From: Cryptomeria japonica
Taxonomy: Eukaryota > Streptophyta > Pinopsida > Cupressales > Cupressaceae
NCBI RefSeq assembly: GCF_030272615.1
Contig: NC_081410.1
Span: forward strand, 121,396,640-121,460,639
DNA length: 64,000 bases
Direction: 5' to 3'
In this document: in pieces, positions 52,023-63,668 of the stretch
Position numbering within the stretch: position 1 is the stretch's first letter
Layout of the letters: each line of letters begins with the position of its first letter
Made by a program: the position numbers and the translations under genes
The notes under the pieces: model-generated
The model's input: only the letters and a program-made list of their open reading frames with translations
Databases searched by the model: none
What the model was told of the DNA's origin: nothing

Positions 52023-52569
52023 GTTTAAATATCCTTGCTGACTTATACGATTTTCTTTTGTTTAGTTCTCCAGCATTAACCACGCCCTCTCCCTTCTCTT
52101 TCCTCTGTAGGTTGAATTGATCTCACTGTGTCTTGCTGAGGATGTCTGAGAGGAATTTTTTATTGTTATTGATTAATTATTCACAAACCACAGAGTTGGA
52201 TATGTTTTTGTTTTGATTGAAATCGATATTAGAACATGAATTTATTTTAGATCTTGTAACCTTTATGTTTTTTTTAATACTGAATCATGAATTAATAAGC
52301 AAGAAAATAATAATCTATTCACTATAGCAGACCCAATTTGGAATCTAAAAGATAAGGAATTTTCTATGTTTTTTGGATAAAATTTAGAATACGATGATAA
52401 ATAAAATTTATCCGGGAGGGGTTCTTTTTTAGTTTACTGTCTATGATGGATGTACTACAGAAAGATGTGCCTGATTATGGGGTAAATAGGGAAGGGTGTT
52501 TTCACCTACTCCAAAAGGGTTAACTTGGCCAAATAATTTAATAAATCTTCTTCTTGTCATAACACATGT

Positions 52570-52640
52570 AGTTAAGTTCAACAGTTTGGTTGTTAGATAC
52601 TACATGCACGCACAGGTTCCATTCCCGAAAGTTGATGTCG
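52570..52640 (+). repeat. Possible second tRNA-derived SINE head
   Basis: AAGTTCAACAGTTTGG followed about 40 bp later by GGTTCCATTCC (52615-52625) resembles spaced A and B boxes of a pol III promoter, each with mismatches. No body or target duplication was identified. Confidence 0.25.
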
Positions 52641-52673
52641 GTTTGCTAGGAAACTCCGTCGTGCGGGACAGGA

Positions 52674-52870
52674 GCTCATCATGAGCACCGGGAAGAGAAA
52701 GCTTCATTTGGTTGGGCAGATAAAATGCCTGGGTCGTATGTTTGTCTTCTAGATTGCAGATGGAGGTGAGTTTGATGGCAAAGAAGACACTACATCCAGA
52801 GACAAAGATTCATATTATATCATTATTAAATCCTATGTAATAAAAGTATGTTGTATTATTGAATCATTGT
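52674..52870 (+). pseudogene. Short coding-like scrap
   Basis: One frame reads MSTGKRKLHLVGQIKCLGRM, meets a TAG, then continues IADGGEFDGKEDTTSRDKDS. It is not recognised. It may belong to the same broken unit as 53297-53611. Confidence 0.25.
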
Positions 52871-53296
52871 AATAGAACAATGAGGTCTCTTGATTATGGG
52901 CTAAGTAAGCCTTGTAAATGACCTATGAGGTCCAATTATGTGAATGCGACAGGAAGTCGCAAGTAAAAGTAACTAACAAAAAGTAAGGTAAAACCACTAA
53001 CCTACTAACATGCATCATTCATGTGCATGACTCATTGCTTATGTGTTTCATTGATGAGTTGTCTTTTATTTCTTTATGAATGCATGGTTGCATGATATGA
53101 TTTAAGTTGATAAGTTATCTTTACTCTTTTGCACTAGTTTAATGGTTATTTATTCATGTCATTTTCATCCCCTATCTCACCTTTAGCGCTAGTAAAGTGA
53201 GGTAGCATGGGGGTAGATTTGTTCCTTGATATTTGTCATCTTGAGGGTAATAAATCCCTTCCTCTGCATTTTTGGTGAACCTAACGTGAATAAATT

Positions 53297-53614
53297 ATGT
53301 CATATCTCTTTCTCTTAGAGTTGGACACATTTGATAAGGCATTCTCCAAGGATGACTTTGATATGCTAGATGAGGCCTTGGATGACTTTCTAGAAACATC
53401 TCCTCTTAGTGGGGGAGATGTTAAAGAATGTTTATCCCAAACCTTTTCTTCCTCCAAGGATAAAGAGTGTTTGAATGTCATTGTTGTCTTTGTGGCTCTA
53501 CAAAGGCCTAAGAAACCATGTATTTATGTGACTACAACTAGTCCTCCCAAGAAAGTTAAATTCATTGGTGGGAAACTGTTTAAGGGAGATGCTCCTGATT
53601 TGTATACTAAGTGA
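53297..53614 (+). pseudogene. Unidentified coding fragment cut by the Tat-type LTR
   Basis: An open frame of 105 codons with protein-like text: an acidic block (DDFDMLDEALDDFLETSPL), a Ser-rich stretch and a basic end (SPPKKVKFIGGKLFKGDAP). The frame runs into the LTR at 53612 and meets a stop within three bases. The original frame was therefore probably interrupted by that insertion. The remainder should lie beyond the other end of the element, outside the window. No family is recognised. Confidence 0.4.
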
Positions 53615-55451
53615 TGCTCTGCAAAAAGGATTAGAAAATCTATTTGATGGCAACACACACAAGAGAACAAGAAACAAACATTAGTGTTAGCAACAAAAGA
53701 TTATCCTAAATAGGCATATCAAGAGAGATAATAAGCATGAAATAGAAAGCATACAAACATATAATAGATAAACTATAGTCCTCTAAATACTAATCAAGAT
53801 GCTCATAGTTGCTCCTCCCTTGTTCCTCTCATCTCCAAGTTCCACATGAGTGTAGCTCTCAGCTTTTAGCACTAGCCATGGATGTCATATGGAGATTCAA
53901 GATGGTTGAAAATGATAAATAAATGCTATGCAAGTGTAGATAGTAATGTTATGAAAAAGTTCTATGCTAATACCAGTATAACAACAATACTCTAATGCTT
54001 CCTTCTTTGCTTGAGGAGAAGGGTTCTATTTATAGAAGAAATGGGGAAATGAAGGGTTAAGATTGAGCAATCTTAACAAGGGTTAGGATTGAAAGATATT
54101 CAATCCATGTGAGAATTTCAACCCAATCCCATGTTGACAAGTGTCACCATGAGGAGGCTTGAGAGGAGAGATAAGGAGCATTAAATGCTTGAGGGGACAT
54201 GATGGTTACCCTAGGGGGTTGGGTTAGGGTTAGGTTAATGGATATTCCTTTTATCCAAGGGATAAATGAATGTGTAAGGGTTAAATGGTTACCTTAGTCA
54301 AAGAAATAAATGCTTTGAAGAGACCCATGAGTCAAAAGGATGGTTAAGTTAGAGGAAAGTCTCTAACCAAAGGTAAAAGGTAAGTTAACCATAAATGGTT
54401 ATGTAAGAGTCTTTAATGGTTTGGAAAACTTTAGAGGTTAACCATTTGAAGACATAAAACCTTTAATGGTTATTGAAGACTTTGAAAGTTTTTGAGAAGT
54501 GACTTCTTTTTATTTAGGAATGTGACAATATTCAGGGGGTGAATTAGGCTAATTAGGAGTTAGAAGAATCTAGAAGGGATTTAGGCATGCAAGTGGATTT
54601 TGTAGGAGAATGCAAGTGGGAGGAATTTTGAGATTTTCAATGAAAATAAAATCATTTATTTCAATTAAATGGTGTAATTTGCATTTGGATAGATATTTAA
54701 ATAAATATTAATTTATTTAAATGTGAATGCAAATTTTGGATTTTATTTAAATATTAATTTATTTACATGAGAAAAAGGAAGATAAAGCATTTAAATGCTT
54801 GAAGACTTTGAGGGAAACCATTGAAGGCTTAAGAAGACTCTAGAAAGAAGCCATTAAGTTTGAATACTTTAAGGGAAACCATTAGGGAAGCCATTAAATT
54901 TGAAGACTTTAAGGGAAACCATTGAAGGCTTAAGAAGACTATAGAAGGAAGCCATTGAGTTCGAAGACTTTAAGGGAAACCATTAAAGGGTTTGAGAAGA
55001 CTCTAGAAGGAAGCCATTAAGTTTGAAGACTTTAAGGGAAACCATTAAAGGTTTCAAGTGGGTAAGGATAAATAGGACTTTAAATAAATAATTTATTTAA
55101 AATAGTTGTGCAACTTGCATTTGTAGGAAAATACAAGTGGGTGGAGGATAAAGGTGATTTTAATTTATTTAAATGTGAGGGATGGGATTTTGGGGAATTT
55201 AAATAAATATTAATTTATTTAAATGTGAGAGAAGATTTAATTAAACGAATATGATTTATCTATTTAATTAATGGTTTGAATTTGGTTAAGTGAATTAAAT
55301 CAAATAAATTGAATAATTTATTTAATTAATAGGAGAAGAGGGTTAAGATGAGTTAATTAAATATTAATTTAATTAATTATTGATTGATGGTTAAATAATC
55401 AAATAAAACTAAATATTCATTTAATTAAATGGACAGATTTATGTGACTACA
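53612..55451 (-). repeat. 3' LTR of the Tat-type element, 1,840 bp
   Basis: On the minus strand it starts TGTAGTCACATAAATC at 55451 and ends AGAGCATCA at 53612. A TATA box CTATAAATAGAACCC lies at 54035-54021, leaving about 1.4 kb of U3 and about 0.4 kb of R-U5. The right-hand copy is outside the window, so the ends are judged from the TG...CA form and the adjoining polypurine tract. Confidence 0.75.
54801..55052. repeat. About 61-bp minisatellite within the Tat LTR
   Basis: Units beginning GAAGACTTTAAGGGAAACCA start at 54801, 54862, 54902, 54963 and 55025. One is shortened to 40 bp. It lies in the U3 part of the LTR. Confidence 0.85.
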
Positions 55452-55467
55452 TTTGCCCCTCTTTGAG
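55452..55467 (-). promoter_or_regulatory. Polypurine tract of the Tat-type element
   Basis: On the minus strand, CTCAAAGAGGGGCAAA immediately precedes the LTR start TGTAGTC. Confidence 0.75.
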
Positions 55468-57803
55468 ACGGTGCAGTTTTATCGCGTCATTTCAAAGAAA
55501 GAAAAATAGGTGTGAAGAAATATGCCCCATAAATGTTAATTTAGTGGGTGGTATGCCCCCTCGAGAGATGGGCCGAATTTTTTTGAAAAATTGGGTGATC
55601 TCTCGAAAAAGAATGAGAAGTGGAGGGGAGGTAGAATAGAAGAAATTAGCAATAACGGTGAAAGAATGGAAGAAAGTAGAGTGAATATGGAGAAATGGCA
55701 AGCCAGTGAGTACCCATAGGTTATGCAGGAGATACGGTGCAAATGTGGTTTTATGCTTTTGATTGATGCTATATAATTGATCAAAACGGTTAGACAATCT
55801 GGTGCAATTGGTTAAACTGCCCCAGTCGAGTCAAAGCGTGACAGTTGATGTCAGTTGTTCGCTTGGACATGATAAAGTCTGAGTAAGTGAATCAAAGTGA
55901 CCTGTTGGTGACTTAGACAATTGATGTAATTGTCTGATGAAGTCAAGGTATCTAAAGCAAAATACTCGTTGAGACTTAGACAATTGATGTAATTGTCCAT
56001 TGGATTGTATTTGATTGGTTGATCAATTGATAGTGTGTGCGTGTGATGGATGGTTGTGGGGAATCATGGAAGCCCCATTGAGACTAGGTCATTATGATAA
56101 ATGTCTGTTGTAGTCTAGGTTTGCCATAATCAATTACTTGTTGAGACCCGAAGATACTTGATCAGAGTATCTGTTGATAGTCTAGGTGTGTGTGAGTCGA
56201 TGTATCTGTGTAGACAAAGTAACTGGCTTGATTGGGTGACTTAGGATGGGAAACACAACCCTTCCTGTTAGAGATGAATGGTAATGAACATGGTTTGATT
56301 GGGTTGATGGGACACGATGAAGGGATTATGGTGATGTTGATGATCAAGATAGGGAGGGTGAGGGGGGTTCGATGTTAGATAGAAGAAATGGAGGACCTAT
56401 GGCTCATTCCTATGGAAGAAGAGGAAAATAGAGTATCCATTGTCATTACTATGTATGAATGATATGCAGCTATTTATGAATGTATGGATGTATGGAATGC
56501 AATGAAATGTAATATATACAGATGAGATGGAATGACGATCCATAGTGCTTTATTTTTCATCATTGAGCTTTAAAATGTTGTAAGAAAATACAAGCAACTT
56601 GACATAATGATTCAAGATGACCTGAGTATTCCTTACATGGATTTTGATATAGCAAGTCAATACAAGCAACTTGATATAATGGATCAAGTTGACCTGAGTA
56701 TTGCTTGCAGAATAGACGAGGATTATCTCCTTTCATGCATGACTTGGAATGTCCTCCTTGATCTTTTGTCGATCATATCCTGAGACAAATTCATACCGTA
56801 GTAAGAGACAAATTATTATCAAGCGTGGATGAGGCAGTAGGAACCAAAGATGGAGCATTATACCTGCAAGCAAATAACATCTATAAAGAATAAAGAATAA
56901 TGGATCCTTGATAATGGTTCATGCTCATATGGTCGAGGTATACATTATAGTCAACAAGTTGTAGTGATCTATGACTGTATTTTGCATATGATCACGTAAC
57001 TTAGTGAACTTCCCACGTAGACACCATTAGTACATGCCCCAAAACTTCATTGGAATAATTTGCAAAAGATACACAAACAATGTTGTAGGAACCTGACATA
57101 AATAACCCACAAATCAAATAAGTATTTGATAGCTTAAACAGAATTTTTTGTCAAAGAAAAATGTCATCTTGTCTTTGTTTCTTGGTAAGGAAGGATGTAT
57201 CCTTGTTTAGACAGTTTGTGTGTTTGATGTTGATTGTTGATTTTGATGTGATAAGAGGTCATCGTTGGAGTATTTCACAATGTTTGTTTGGTATCTGCTT
57301 TGAAAAATGTATGTACAGGGTGTTGCCATATTTTTGATTGATTTTGATGTTTTGAAATGTTTTTGGATTTTGTGAGATAGTTTTAAATAAAGAACTCAAT
57401 GAATCACAAAAATAATGTCTAATCCACTTCCATCAAACAGATTAAGGGCATTGCCCCCAGTTTAGACATGACTATGAAAAAGCAAGATGCGAAACGCGTG
57501 AAGTACTATCCTTGATTGCAAATCAATAACAAGCCATGGTTTGGACGGATTGATGAGTGGATGAATGTGAATGTGATCGCAACAAGTTTGAAAGACAATG
57601 GAGTCATACCTGCTACAAGTGGCGCCTGTTTGCCAGGTTTTTACCATCGCACTTACCCAAGGTGCCACCAGAGTGGTTGTTCACCATTTGGATGCATGAT
57701 TTTTCTTTCCTATTTTGATTTTTTTTGTATTTTCTTCAGGACATTTTTTTGAATGTTTTTGGTGTTTTTCTGGTATGTATGGGAGCCTGACGCTCTATGC
57801 AGC
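55468..57803 (-). other. Non-coding spacer between integrase and 3' LTR
   Basis: About 2.3 kb without coding text. It holds repeated pieces, such as GACTTAGACAATTGATGTAA near 55915 and 55978, and a block starting ACAAGCAACTTGA near 56590 and 56665. A long, repeat-bearing 3' spacer is common in Tat-type elements. Confidence 0.55.
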
Positions 57804-58950
57804 TTATGTATAAAACCTTTTGAGGTGCATGTTGTTAATCGGATCTGCTAGCGATTCTCCTTCTGAAGCAGCCAACTGATATGCCTCGGACCCAAGACAA
57901 CAATGATAACATATGGACCCAGCCAGTTTCATTCAAACTTTCCCTGATGTTCTCGGTTGGGTTGGTTACGAGGATTCTCTCAAAGAACAAGATCACCTAC
58001 CTCAAATGTATGAGGTCTAACTCGGTGATTGTAGCTTATGCTCATGCACTGATGATAGGCTTTGAGGTGGTTGTATGTGGCTTGTCGTTTCTCATCAAGT
58101 AGTTCCAAGTCTTGAAGACGTGATACTCTGTATGCTTCATCATCTATCAGATTATGCAAGGAAACCCATAGAGATGTTATCTCAACCTCGATGGGAAGGA
58201 TGGCTTCTGCACCATAGACAAGTGAGTAAGGAGTTGCGCCTGTAGGAGTTCGAATACTAGTTCGATATGCCCATAGTGTTGGATTTAATTGAACATACTA
58301 ATCACGACCGACATCATTGACTGTCTTCTTAAGGATTCTCAATATGTTCTTATTTGATGCTTCGGCTTGACCATTGCCTTGTGGGTAATAGGGAGTGGAA
58401 AAGCGGTGTTGGATGTGAAACATCTCACAGAGTTCACGGACGTCTTGGTTCTTGAATGGAAGACCATTATTTGTGATGATGGACATGGGTATACCATACC
58501 AATAGATGATGTAATTAAGGATGAATGAGGTGATCTGCTTGTCGATAACTTTAGTAAGTGGAACAACTTCAATCCACTTTGTGAAGTATTCAGTGGCGAT
58601 AATGATGAACTTGTAGCCATTGGATGAAGATGGATGGATTTTACCCACAAGGTCAAGTCCCCATTGACAAAAAGGCCATGGTGTTGTGATTGGTTGCAAT
58701 TCATGTGCCGATGCATGTATCAGGTCTCCATGAATTTGACATTTTTTGCGTTTTCTAACAAAGTAATAGGAGTCTTTTTCCATAGACGGTCAATAGTATC
58801 CAGTGTGCATGAGTTTCTTGGCTAGTGAAGGACCACTTGCATGAGTTCCACAAATTCCTTCATGTACCTCTTCCAAGGCCTTTTTTATCTCATCATGTTC
58901 CAAACATCGAAGGAGAGTACCATCAAGACTACGTCTATATAGGGTTTCAG
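57804..58950 (-). pseudogene. Tat-type integrase
   Basis: The zinc region is decayed (near 58830-58740). The core starts WGLDLVGKI with the first Asp. The second catalytic position reads ITNNG where DNG is normal; the altered codon is at 58471-58469. The Glu is retained in GQAEASNKN. TAG at 58300-58298 replaces a Trp codon, and the same frame continues (LNPTLWAYRTSIRTPTGATP) to TAA at 57806-57804, with two more stops on the way. It is inactive. Confidence 0.85.
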
Positions 58951-59199
58951 CAATAATGGTATATCAAGCAGTTTGGCAAATGAAGGCTTTATGTTGGTTA
59001 TTCAATTGATTAGGAGGAAGTGTGTGATCGCAGAGGTAGGTGTAGAACTCACCGTACCATGAGGATTTAGAACCAACAAGGTGACATATCATCTCGGATT
59101 CGGTGATATCATAAGCAAGAATCCAAAGTTGTTCTACCAAGAACTCATAGCGTGTTGAATTATGTGAAAGATCTAGGAGAGATGCAATCATAGCCATAG

Positions 59200-59560
59200 C
59201 GTTAGCAGCTCAATTCTGATCTCTAGGTATCTGCTCAAAGGTGATAGTAGTAAATGATGGCTTTAGATTGTCCACCATTTGCTTGTACGACATGAGTTTA
59301 TCATCCTTGGTTTGATATTCATCTGTTACTTGTCGGATGACCAGTTGGGAGTCGCCATATATCTATAACTCTTTCAGTTTCCATTGTATGGTTGTTCTGA
59401 GTCCTGTGATCAAGGCCTCATATTCTGCTATGTTGTTTGTGCATGGAAATGTGAGCTTGTAAGACTTCGGGATGCTGTCACCTTGAGGTGTGATAAATAG
59501 AATGCCTACCCCCGAGCCATGCCTAGCATATGAACCATCAAAGTATAGTTTCCATGGTTG
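59200..59560 (-). pseudogene. Second, plant-type RNase H (aRNH) of the Tat element
   Basis: WKLYFDGSYARHGSGVGILF carries the first Asp, NNIAEYEALITGL the Glu, and IYGDSQLV after an in-frame TAG (59365-59363) the next Asp. It follows the gypsy RNase H in the same frame and precedes the integrase. This domain resembles cellular plant RNase H more than retroviral RNase H and defines the lineage. Confidence 0.85.
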
Positions 59561-60130
59561 TGCTTCTGTGATCATGAATATCTCTTCATCGAGAAAATTG
59601 GAAATGAGAGGATGATCGCCTATGAGTGGTGCATCGACCAACTGATCTGCAGTAACTTGCCCTTTGATAGCCTTGCGGTCCACGTACTCAATGTCAAATT
59701 CACTGAGAATCATCACCCATTTGGCCAAGCGGCCAGTCAATGCGACTTTGTTGATTAAGTATTTTAGTGGATCAATCTTAGCAATGAGTTGTACTTTATG
59801 TGTTAATAGATAGTGTCTCAGTTTAGTGGTTGCCAAGATTACTGCTAGGCAAGCTCGCTCAATAGGTGTGTAATTGAGTTCATAGCCGACCAGTGTGCGA
59901 GAGATGTAGTATATAGCACACTCTTTCCCTTCTGCATTGTGTTGAGCCAGTAGCACTCCCAATGTTGTATTAGTTTCTAAAATATAGAGTAATAGAGGCT
60001 TACTCGGATCCGATGGAATCAACAATGGTGTATTCATGAGATAGTCTTTAAGCATCTGGAATGCTTGCTGGCATCCGGTATCCCATTGAAAGCGGATGTT
60101 CTTATGTAGCAGGTGTGTAAAAGGATGGCA
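59561..60130 (-). pseudogene. Gypsy RNase H of the Tat element
   Basis: An open frame from 60055 covers PLLLYILETNTTLGVLLAQH, YYISRTLVGYELNYTPIERA and the segment ending LAKWVMILSEFDIEYVDRK, the conserved order of the Ty3/gypsy RNase H. The first catalytic Asp is not evident: the position reads ILET, where a D is expected. Confidence 0.75.
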
Positions 60131-61024
60131 CTTATCTACTAGTTGTGCAATGAATCTTCGGATGGACTATAGCCGCCCTTGTAATGTCCTTAGCTGATTG
60201 ATGTTCTTGGGGGGTGGCATGTCCATGATTGCTTTTCCCTTTGTAGGGTCGACCTCAATGCCTTTGCTTGAGACAATGTACCCTAGAAGCTTCCCTAAGG
60301 TTACTCCAAAGACACATTTCTTTGGGTTGAGGCGAACATGATATTGTTCCAGTATGTCAAATATTTTCTCTAATATGTCCAGATGACCTTCTCTTATGAG
60401 TGATTTTGCTAGCAAGTCGTCAACACAATCTTCCATTATGGTATGCATCATATCATGGAAGATAGTGGTCATTGCCCTTTGATAGGTCGCTCCTGCATTC
60501 TTGAGACCGAAAGGCATTACATTCCAGCAGTATGTTCCCCATGGACATGTGAAGGTCGTCTTATGCTGATCCTCTAGTGTGATCTTTATCTGATTGTATC
60601 CTGAAAAGCCATCCATGAGTGAAAGCATGACATGTCCTACTATTAGGTCCACTATGATGTCGATGTTCAGTAGGGGGAAGTCATACTTAGGACATGCTTT
60701 GTTCAGATCTCAGAAGTCTGTACAGATACAGATGCCCCCATTTGGTTTGTCGATAGGCACAATATTAGAGATCCAGTCTGCATAGTCAATTGGTCTAATG
60801 AAACCAACATCCAAAAGTTTCTTAAGTTCTGCTTTGACTAGTACTGCAATCTGGGGATGCATTTTGTGAAGTTTCTTCTTGACAGGTTTAGCTCCTTCTG
60901 TTACTGTGAGGTGATGCACGAATAAATCAAGATCAAGACCAGGCATGTTTGCATATGACCATGCGAAGTTGATTTGAATCTTTTTGAAGAACTCAACAAA
61001 CTTGGGTTGCTCCTCTAGAGTCAA
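60131..61024 (-). pseudogene. Tat-type reverse transcriptase
   Basis: The first part (61024-60710) has FAWSYANMPGLDLDLFVHHL and DKPNGGICICTDF, then TGA. The second part (60652-60167) has LMDGFSGYNQIKI, MPFGLKNAGATYQRAMTTIF and the catalytic box DCVDDLLAKS (C where Y is usual). It then reads the connection up to LRTLQGRL and a stop. At least two nonsense codons make it inactive. Confidence 0.85.
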
Positions 61025-61075
61025 AAGAGATGTCAGATGTATGTGGTGAGGAGTTTCAGGAGTCCCAACATTGTA

Positions 61076-61894
61076 TTATTTTGTTTCCTCCACCAGAATC
61101 GTTGATCGTTCCTGTTGTGTACTAGAGGGGAGAATGTCAAACCTTTCATCCTCAGAAGCCTCAGAGAGGTTTTCACCATTGGATACACTCTTTCTTTTTA
61201 CTTTTGTTGGATCAAACAGTGCCACAATATGGTTTTCACTAGAAGATCCATGTTTTAGTGTTATATTTTTGCAACTGAAAGGTTTGGCATCCACCCCAAA
61301 GTATGTTGCGCTATTAAGTTCTATGGCGAATCCAGCTTTGTAATCCCTACTTGGTATGTCATCCCGTAGTTCCAAAAAGTCAATGATCGCCTCATCCTTT
61401 TGGAAGTGGTCAAGGCATGGGGGATTAGGTTGGTTCCATTTGATGAGTTCAGGATGGATAATGGGCATTACCTCATCGATTAGGTTAAGTTCATGAGATG
61501 TGTTAGTGAGGGTCAAGACGTTGTGGTGAAGGTCGTTGATGGTACTCTCCCTATCAGAATCGGGCATAGGATGTGACGTAGGGTCTGTGGAAGATGTTTC
61601 CAATTCGGGAGCCCAAGAGCTTTTAATCCGCGCTTCTCCATAAACAGGGATGTCTTTGTGAGGTGGAGGGGGTGATACATCTTCCTCGTCTGAAGTATTT
61701 AAATGTACTGAATCAAATTCCCACTCATGTGAGTTGGTCTCTGAGTCGCTTTCCAGTATCTGATTGCTATACCATACTGGGATATCTTTTGAGTTAAACA
61801 TTGCAGGTGTGATCGATTGATGTACCTGGATAGATGGAGTGATTGGTGTTGTAGGAAGAATTATGGGGATCAATGAGTCTAATACTGGGAGCAT
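61076..61894 (-). CDS. Tat-type polyprotein linker between protease and RT
   Basis: 272 open codons of acidic, Ser, Pro and Thr-rich sequence (for example SDSETNSHEWEFDSVHLNTS), with a better ordered part near KDEAIIDFLELRDDIPSRDY. In related elements this low-conservation stretch joins protease to reverse transcriptase. No catalytic motif is visible. It belongs to the element polyprotein and is not a separate gene. Confidence 0.55.
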   Translation of the reverse strand: MLPVLDSLIPIILPTTPITPSIQVHQSITPAMFNSKDIPVWYSNQILESDSETNSHEWEFDSVHLNTSDEEDVSPPPPHKDIPVYGEARIKSSWAPELETSSTDPTSHPMPDSDRESTINDLHHNVLTLTNTSHELNLIDEVMPIIHPELIKWNQPNPPCLDHFQKDEAIIDFLELRDDIPSRDYKAGFAIELNSATYFGVDAKPFSCKNITLKHGSSSENHIVALFDPTKVKRKSVSNGENLSEASEDERFDILPSSTQQERSTILVEETK

Positions 61895-62531
61895 CAGTGT
61901 TGTTGATTCTGTTGCTTCTGCTGGAATTGGTGATGTTGTCGATACTATTGGGAATTCTGATACAGTTGTTGTTGCTATGGTGCTTTGGATGTTATTGCTA
62001 CTACTGATAGGGTCGTTGGTTTGAATGGTGAAATGATGGGTGGTGTTGCTTTTATAATCAATGGTGGCCTCTTTGTAATAGGTTGATATAGTGGTTTGTT
62101 GGGTTTTCTTTTGAATCTGAGTTTAGGCAAGAACTCCTTTTGAAATCCTAGTCTTGTGTTATCTTTGGGCTTTAATTTTGGCTGTAGCGGCCCATGTTGT
62201 CCTTGCTTGCAAGGTTACAAAGCACTTTGACCATCATAACCCATTCTTTGCATAATGAGAAGGCCTTTTCCATATTGATCTGTGGGAAGTTTAGTTTGTG
62301 GAATGTCCGTGGTGATAGGATCTTTATAGATCCATTTTGCTAAGTCCTCATCTCTGGTCTCTTCTTCTTGAATCTTTCCAAGGATGAAATTCATCAAAGT
62401 GCATGTTGGTGTGACTAGTGGTGTATGAAGTAACTGTTGAGGTTTACCATGAGTTCTTGGAGAAGTGGGAATTTGTCCAACACAAAAGAGTTGGCTTAGA
62501 TTGTACTCTCTAGGACCTTCCTATGCTATTT

Positions 62532-63620
62532 TCATCTTGAGCTTCTCTTGCTTGGGTATAGTTGTGTTTGAATTGGAAAGAGAAGCTGACTGACGTATGA
62601 TGTTGATAAGATGGCTTCTTTATTGTTGGGAACGATTATATCTAGTTGATGATTTATATTGTGATAATATGCAAAGGGATTTGCATCTCCCAGGATTATA
62701 ATTTCCACACCATTATGAGGGAGCTTGATACATTGATGGTAGGTGGATGGAACAACTTGCATGTCGTGTATCCAAGGTCTTCCTAACAACAAATTGTATG
62801 GCAGAGGAAGGTCCAGAACCTGACATATGACGTGTTTCACCACTGAGCCCACTCGGATCGGTAGCACAACTACTTCTTTGGATGAACGCTCTGCATCATC
62901 ATAGGCTTTGATTGTGATCTTGTTACGGGGATCCACTGATTCAATTGCATATCCCAGTGCTGTGACCAATTGTAGTGTACAGATATTTAGGCCTGCTCCA
63001 TTATTGATCAAGACTCGCTCGATCCTATGTTGGTTGATAAACCCTTCAATGTGGAGTGAGGCGTTATGAGGTTGCTGGAAGGATGTGTTGTCACTTTCAG
63101 AGAAAGTGAGACAAGGTGATGACCTTAGACTACCAACCATGGCTTGAAATTGATCTGTATTTAAGTTTGGAGGGACTGACGCCTCTTGGAGAGCTTGATC
63201 CAAGATTGTTTTATGCGATGGAGATAGGCGTAATAGCTCTAAGATAGATATCAGTGCGGTTATTTTATCTAATTGATCCACAAGGTTATACTGCTTTGGG
63301 ATAGATGTGGTGCCTTGTGGAGCTGCTTTTATGCTAATCTTGTCGCGACGTGTAACAACATTGCAGTTGGAACTGAGATTTTTGATGGTAATAGTTGCAA
63401 TTTGTTCACTAGCATCATACAGGTGATTCACAGTGTAATTATATGCGGCTCGCATATAATCAGTGGTATCTATATTTCTCCTTGAAGTGGAAGGACCCCT
63501 TTGATCTTGTGATGGGAGTGGATTTTTGAACATCAGATGATCATTGTTTGTTGTCTTGGGGTCATGTCCTTCGATTTTGATATCACCTCGGTCAATAAGA
63601 TCTTGAATAAGATCTTTCAA
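62532..63620 (-). pseudogene. Tat-type gag end and protease
   Basis: 362 open codons. The first third is the basic, Thr and Asn-rich end of gag. The protease follows. Its active-site loop reads VLINNGAGLNIC, where the catalytic Asp (normally DNGA) is Asn, codon 63005-63003. The downstream flap and the LLLGRPWIHDMQVVPSTYHQ block, a conserved end of the domain, are well preserved. Loss of the Asp should abolish cleavage. Confidence 0.82.
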
Positions 63621-63626
63621 TCAGTG

Positions 63627-63668
63627 ACAATTGCTTGTCTCGTGTCCTTTTCTTTGATGAAAATCGCA
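63627..63668 (-). other. Gag zinc knuckle of the Tat element
   Basis: CDFHQRKGHETSNC, a C-x2-H-type variant of the nucleic-acid-binding knuckle common in plant Tat and Athila gag. A TGA follows at 63623-63621, before the frame continues LKDLIQDLIDRG. Confidence 0.65.

Noticed and set aside
52130..52160. Possible C/D box snoRNA around TGAGGATGTCTGAGAGG
   Set aside because: C and D box matches are poor and no terminal stem is seen.
55492..55797. Minus-strand open frame of 101 codons next to the Tat polypurine tract
   Set aside because: Ser, Phe and Ile-rich translation without motifs, in the non-coding spacer; an overlapping frame is equally open.
57618..57640. TGGCGCCTGTTTGCCAGG on the plus strand, considered as an Asp-tRNA primer-binding site of an opposite-strand element
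   Set aside because: Only partial match, no plus-strand LTR to its left, and the location fits the 3' spacer of the minus-strand Tat element.
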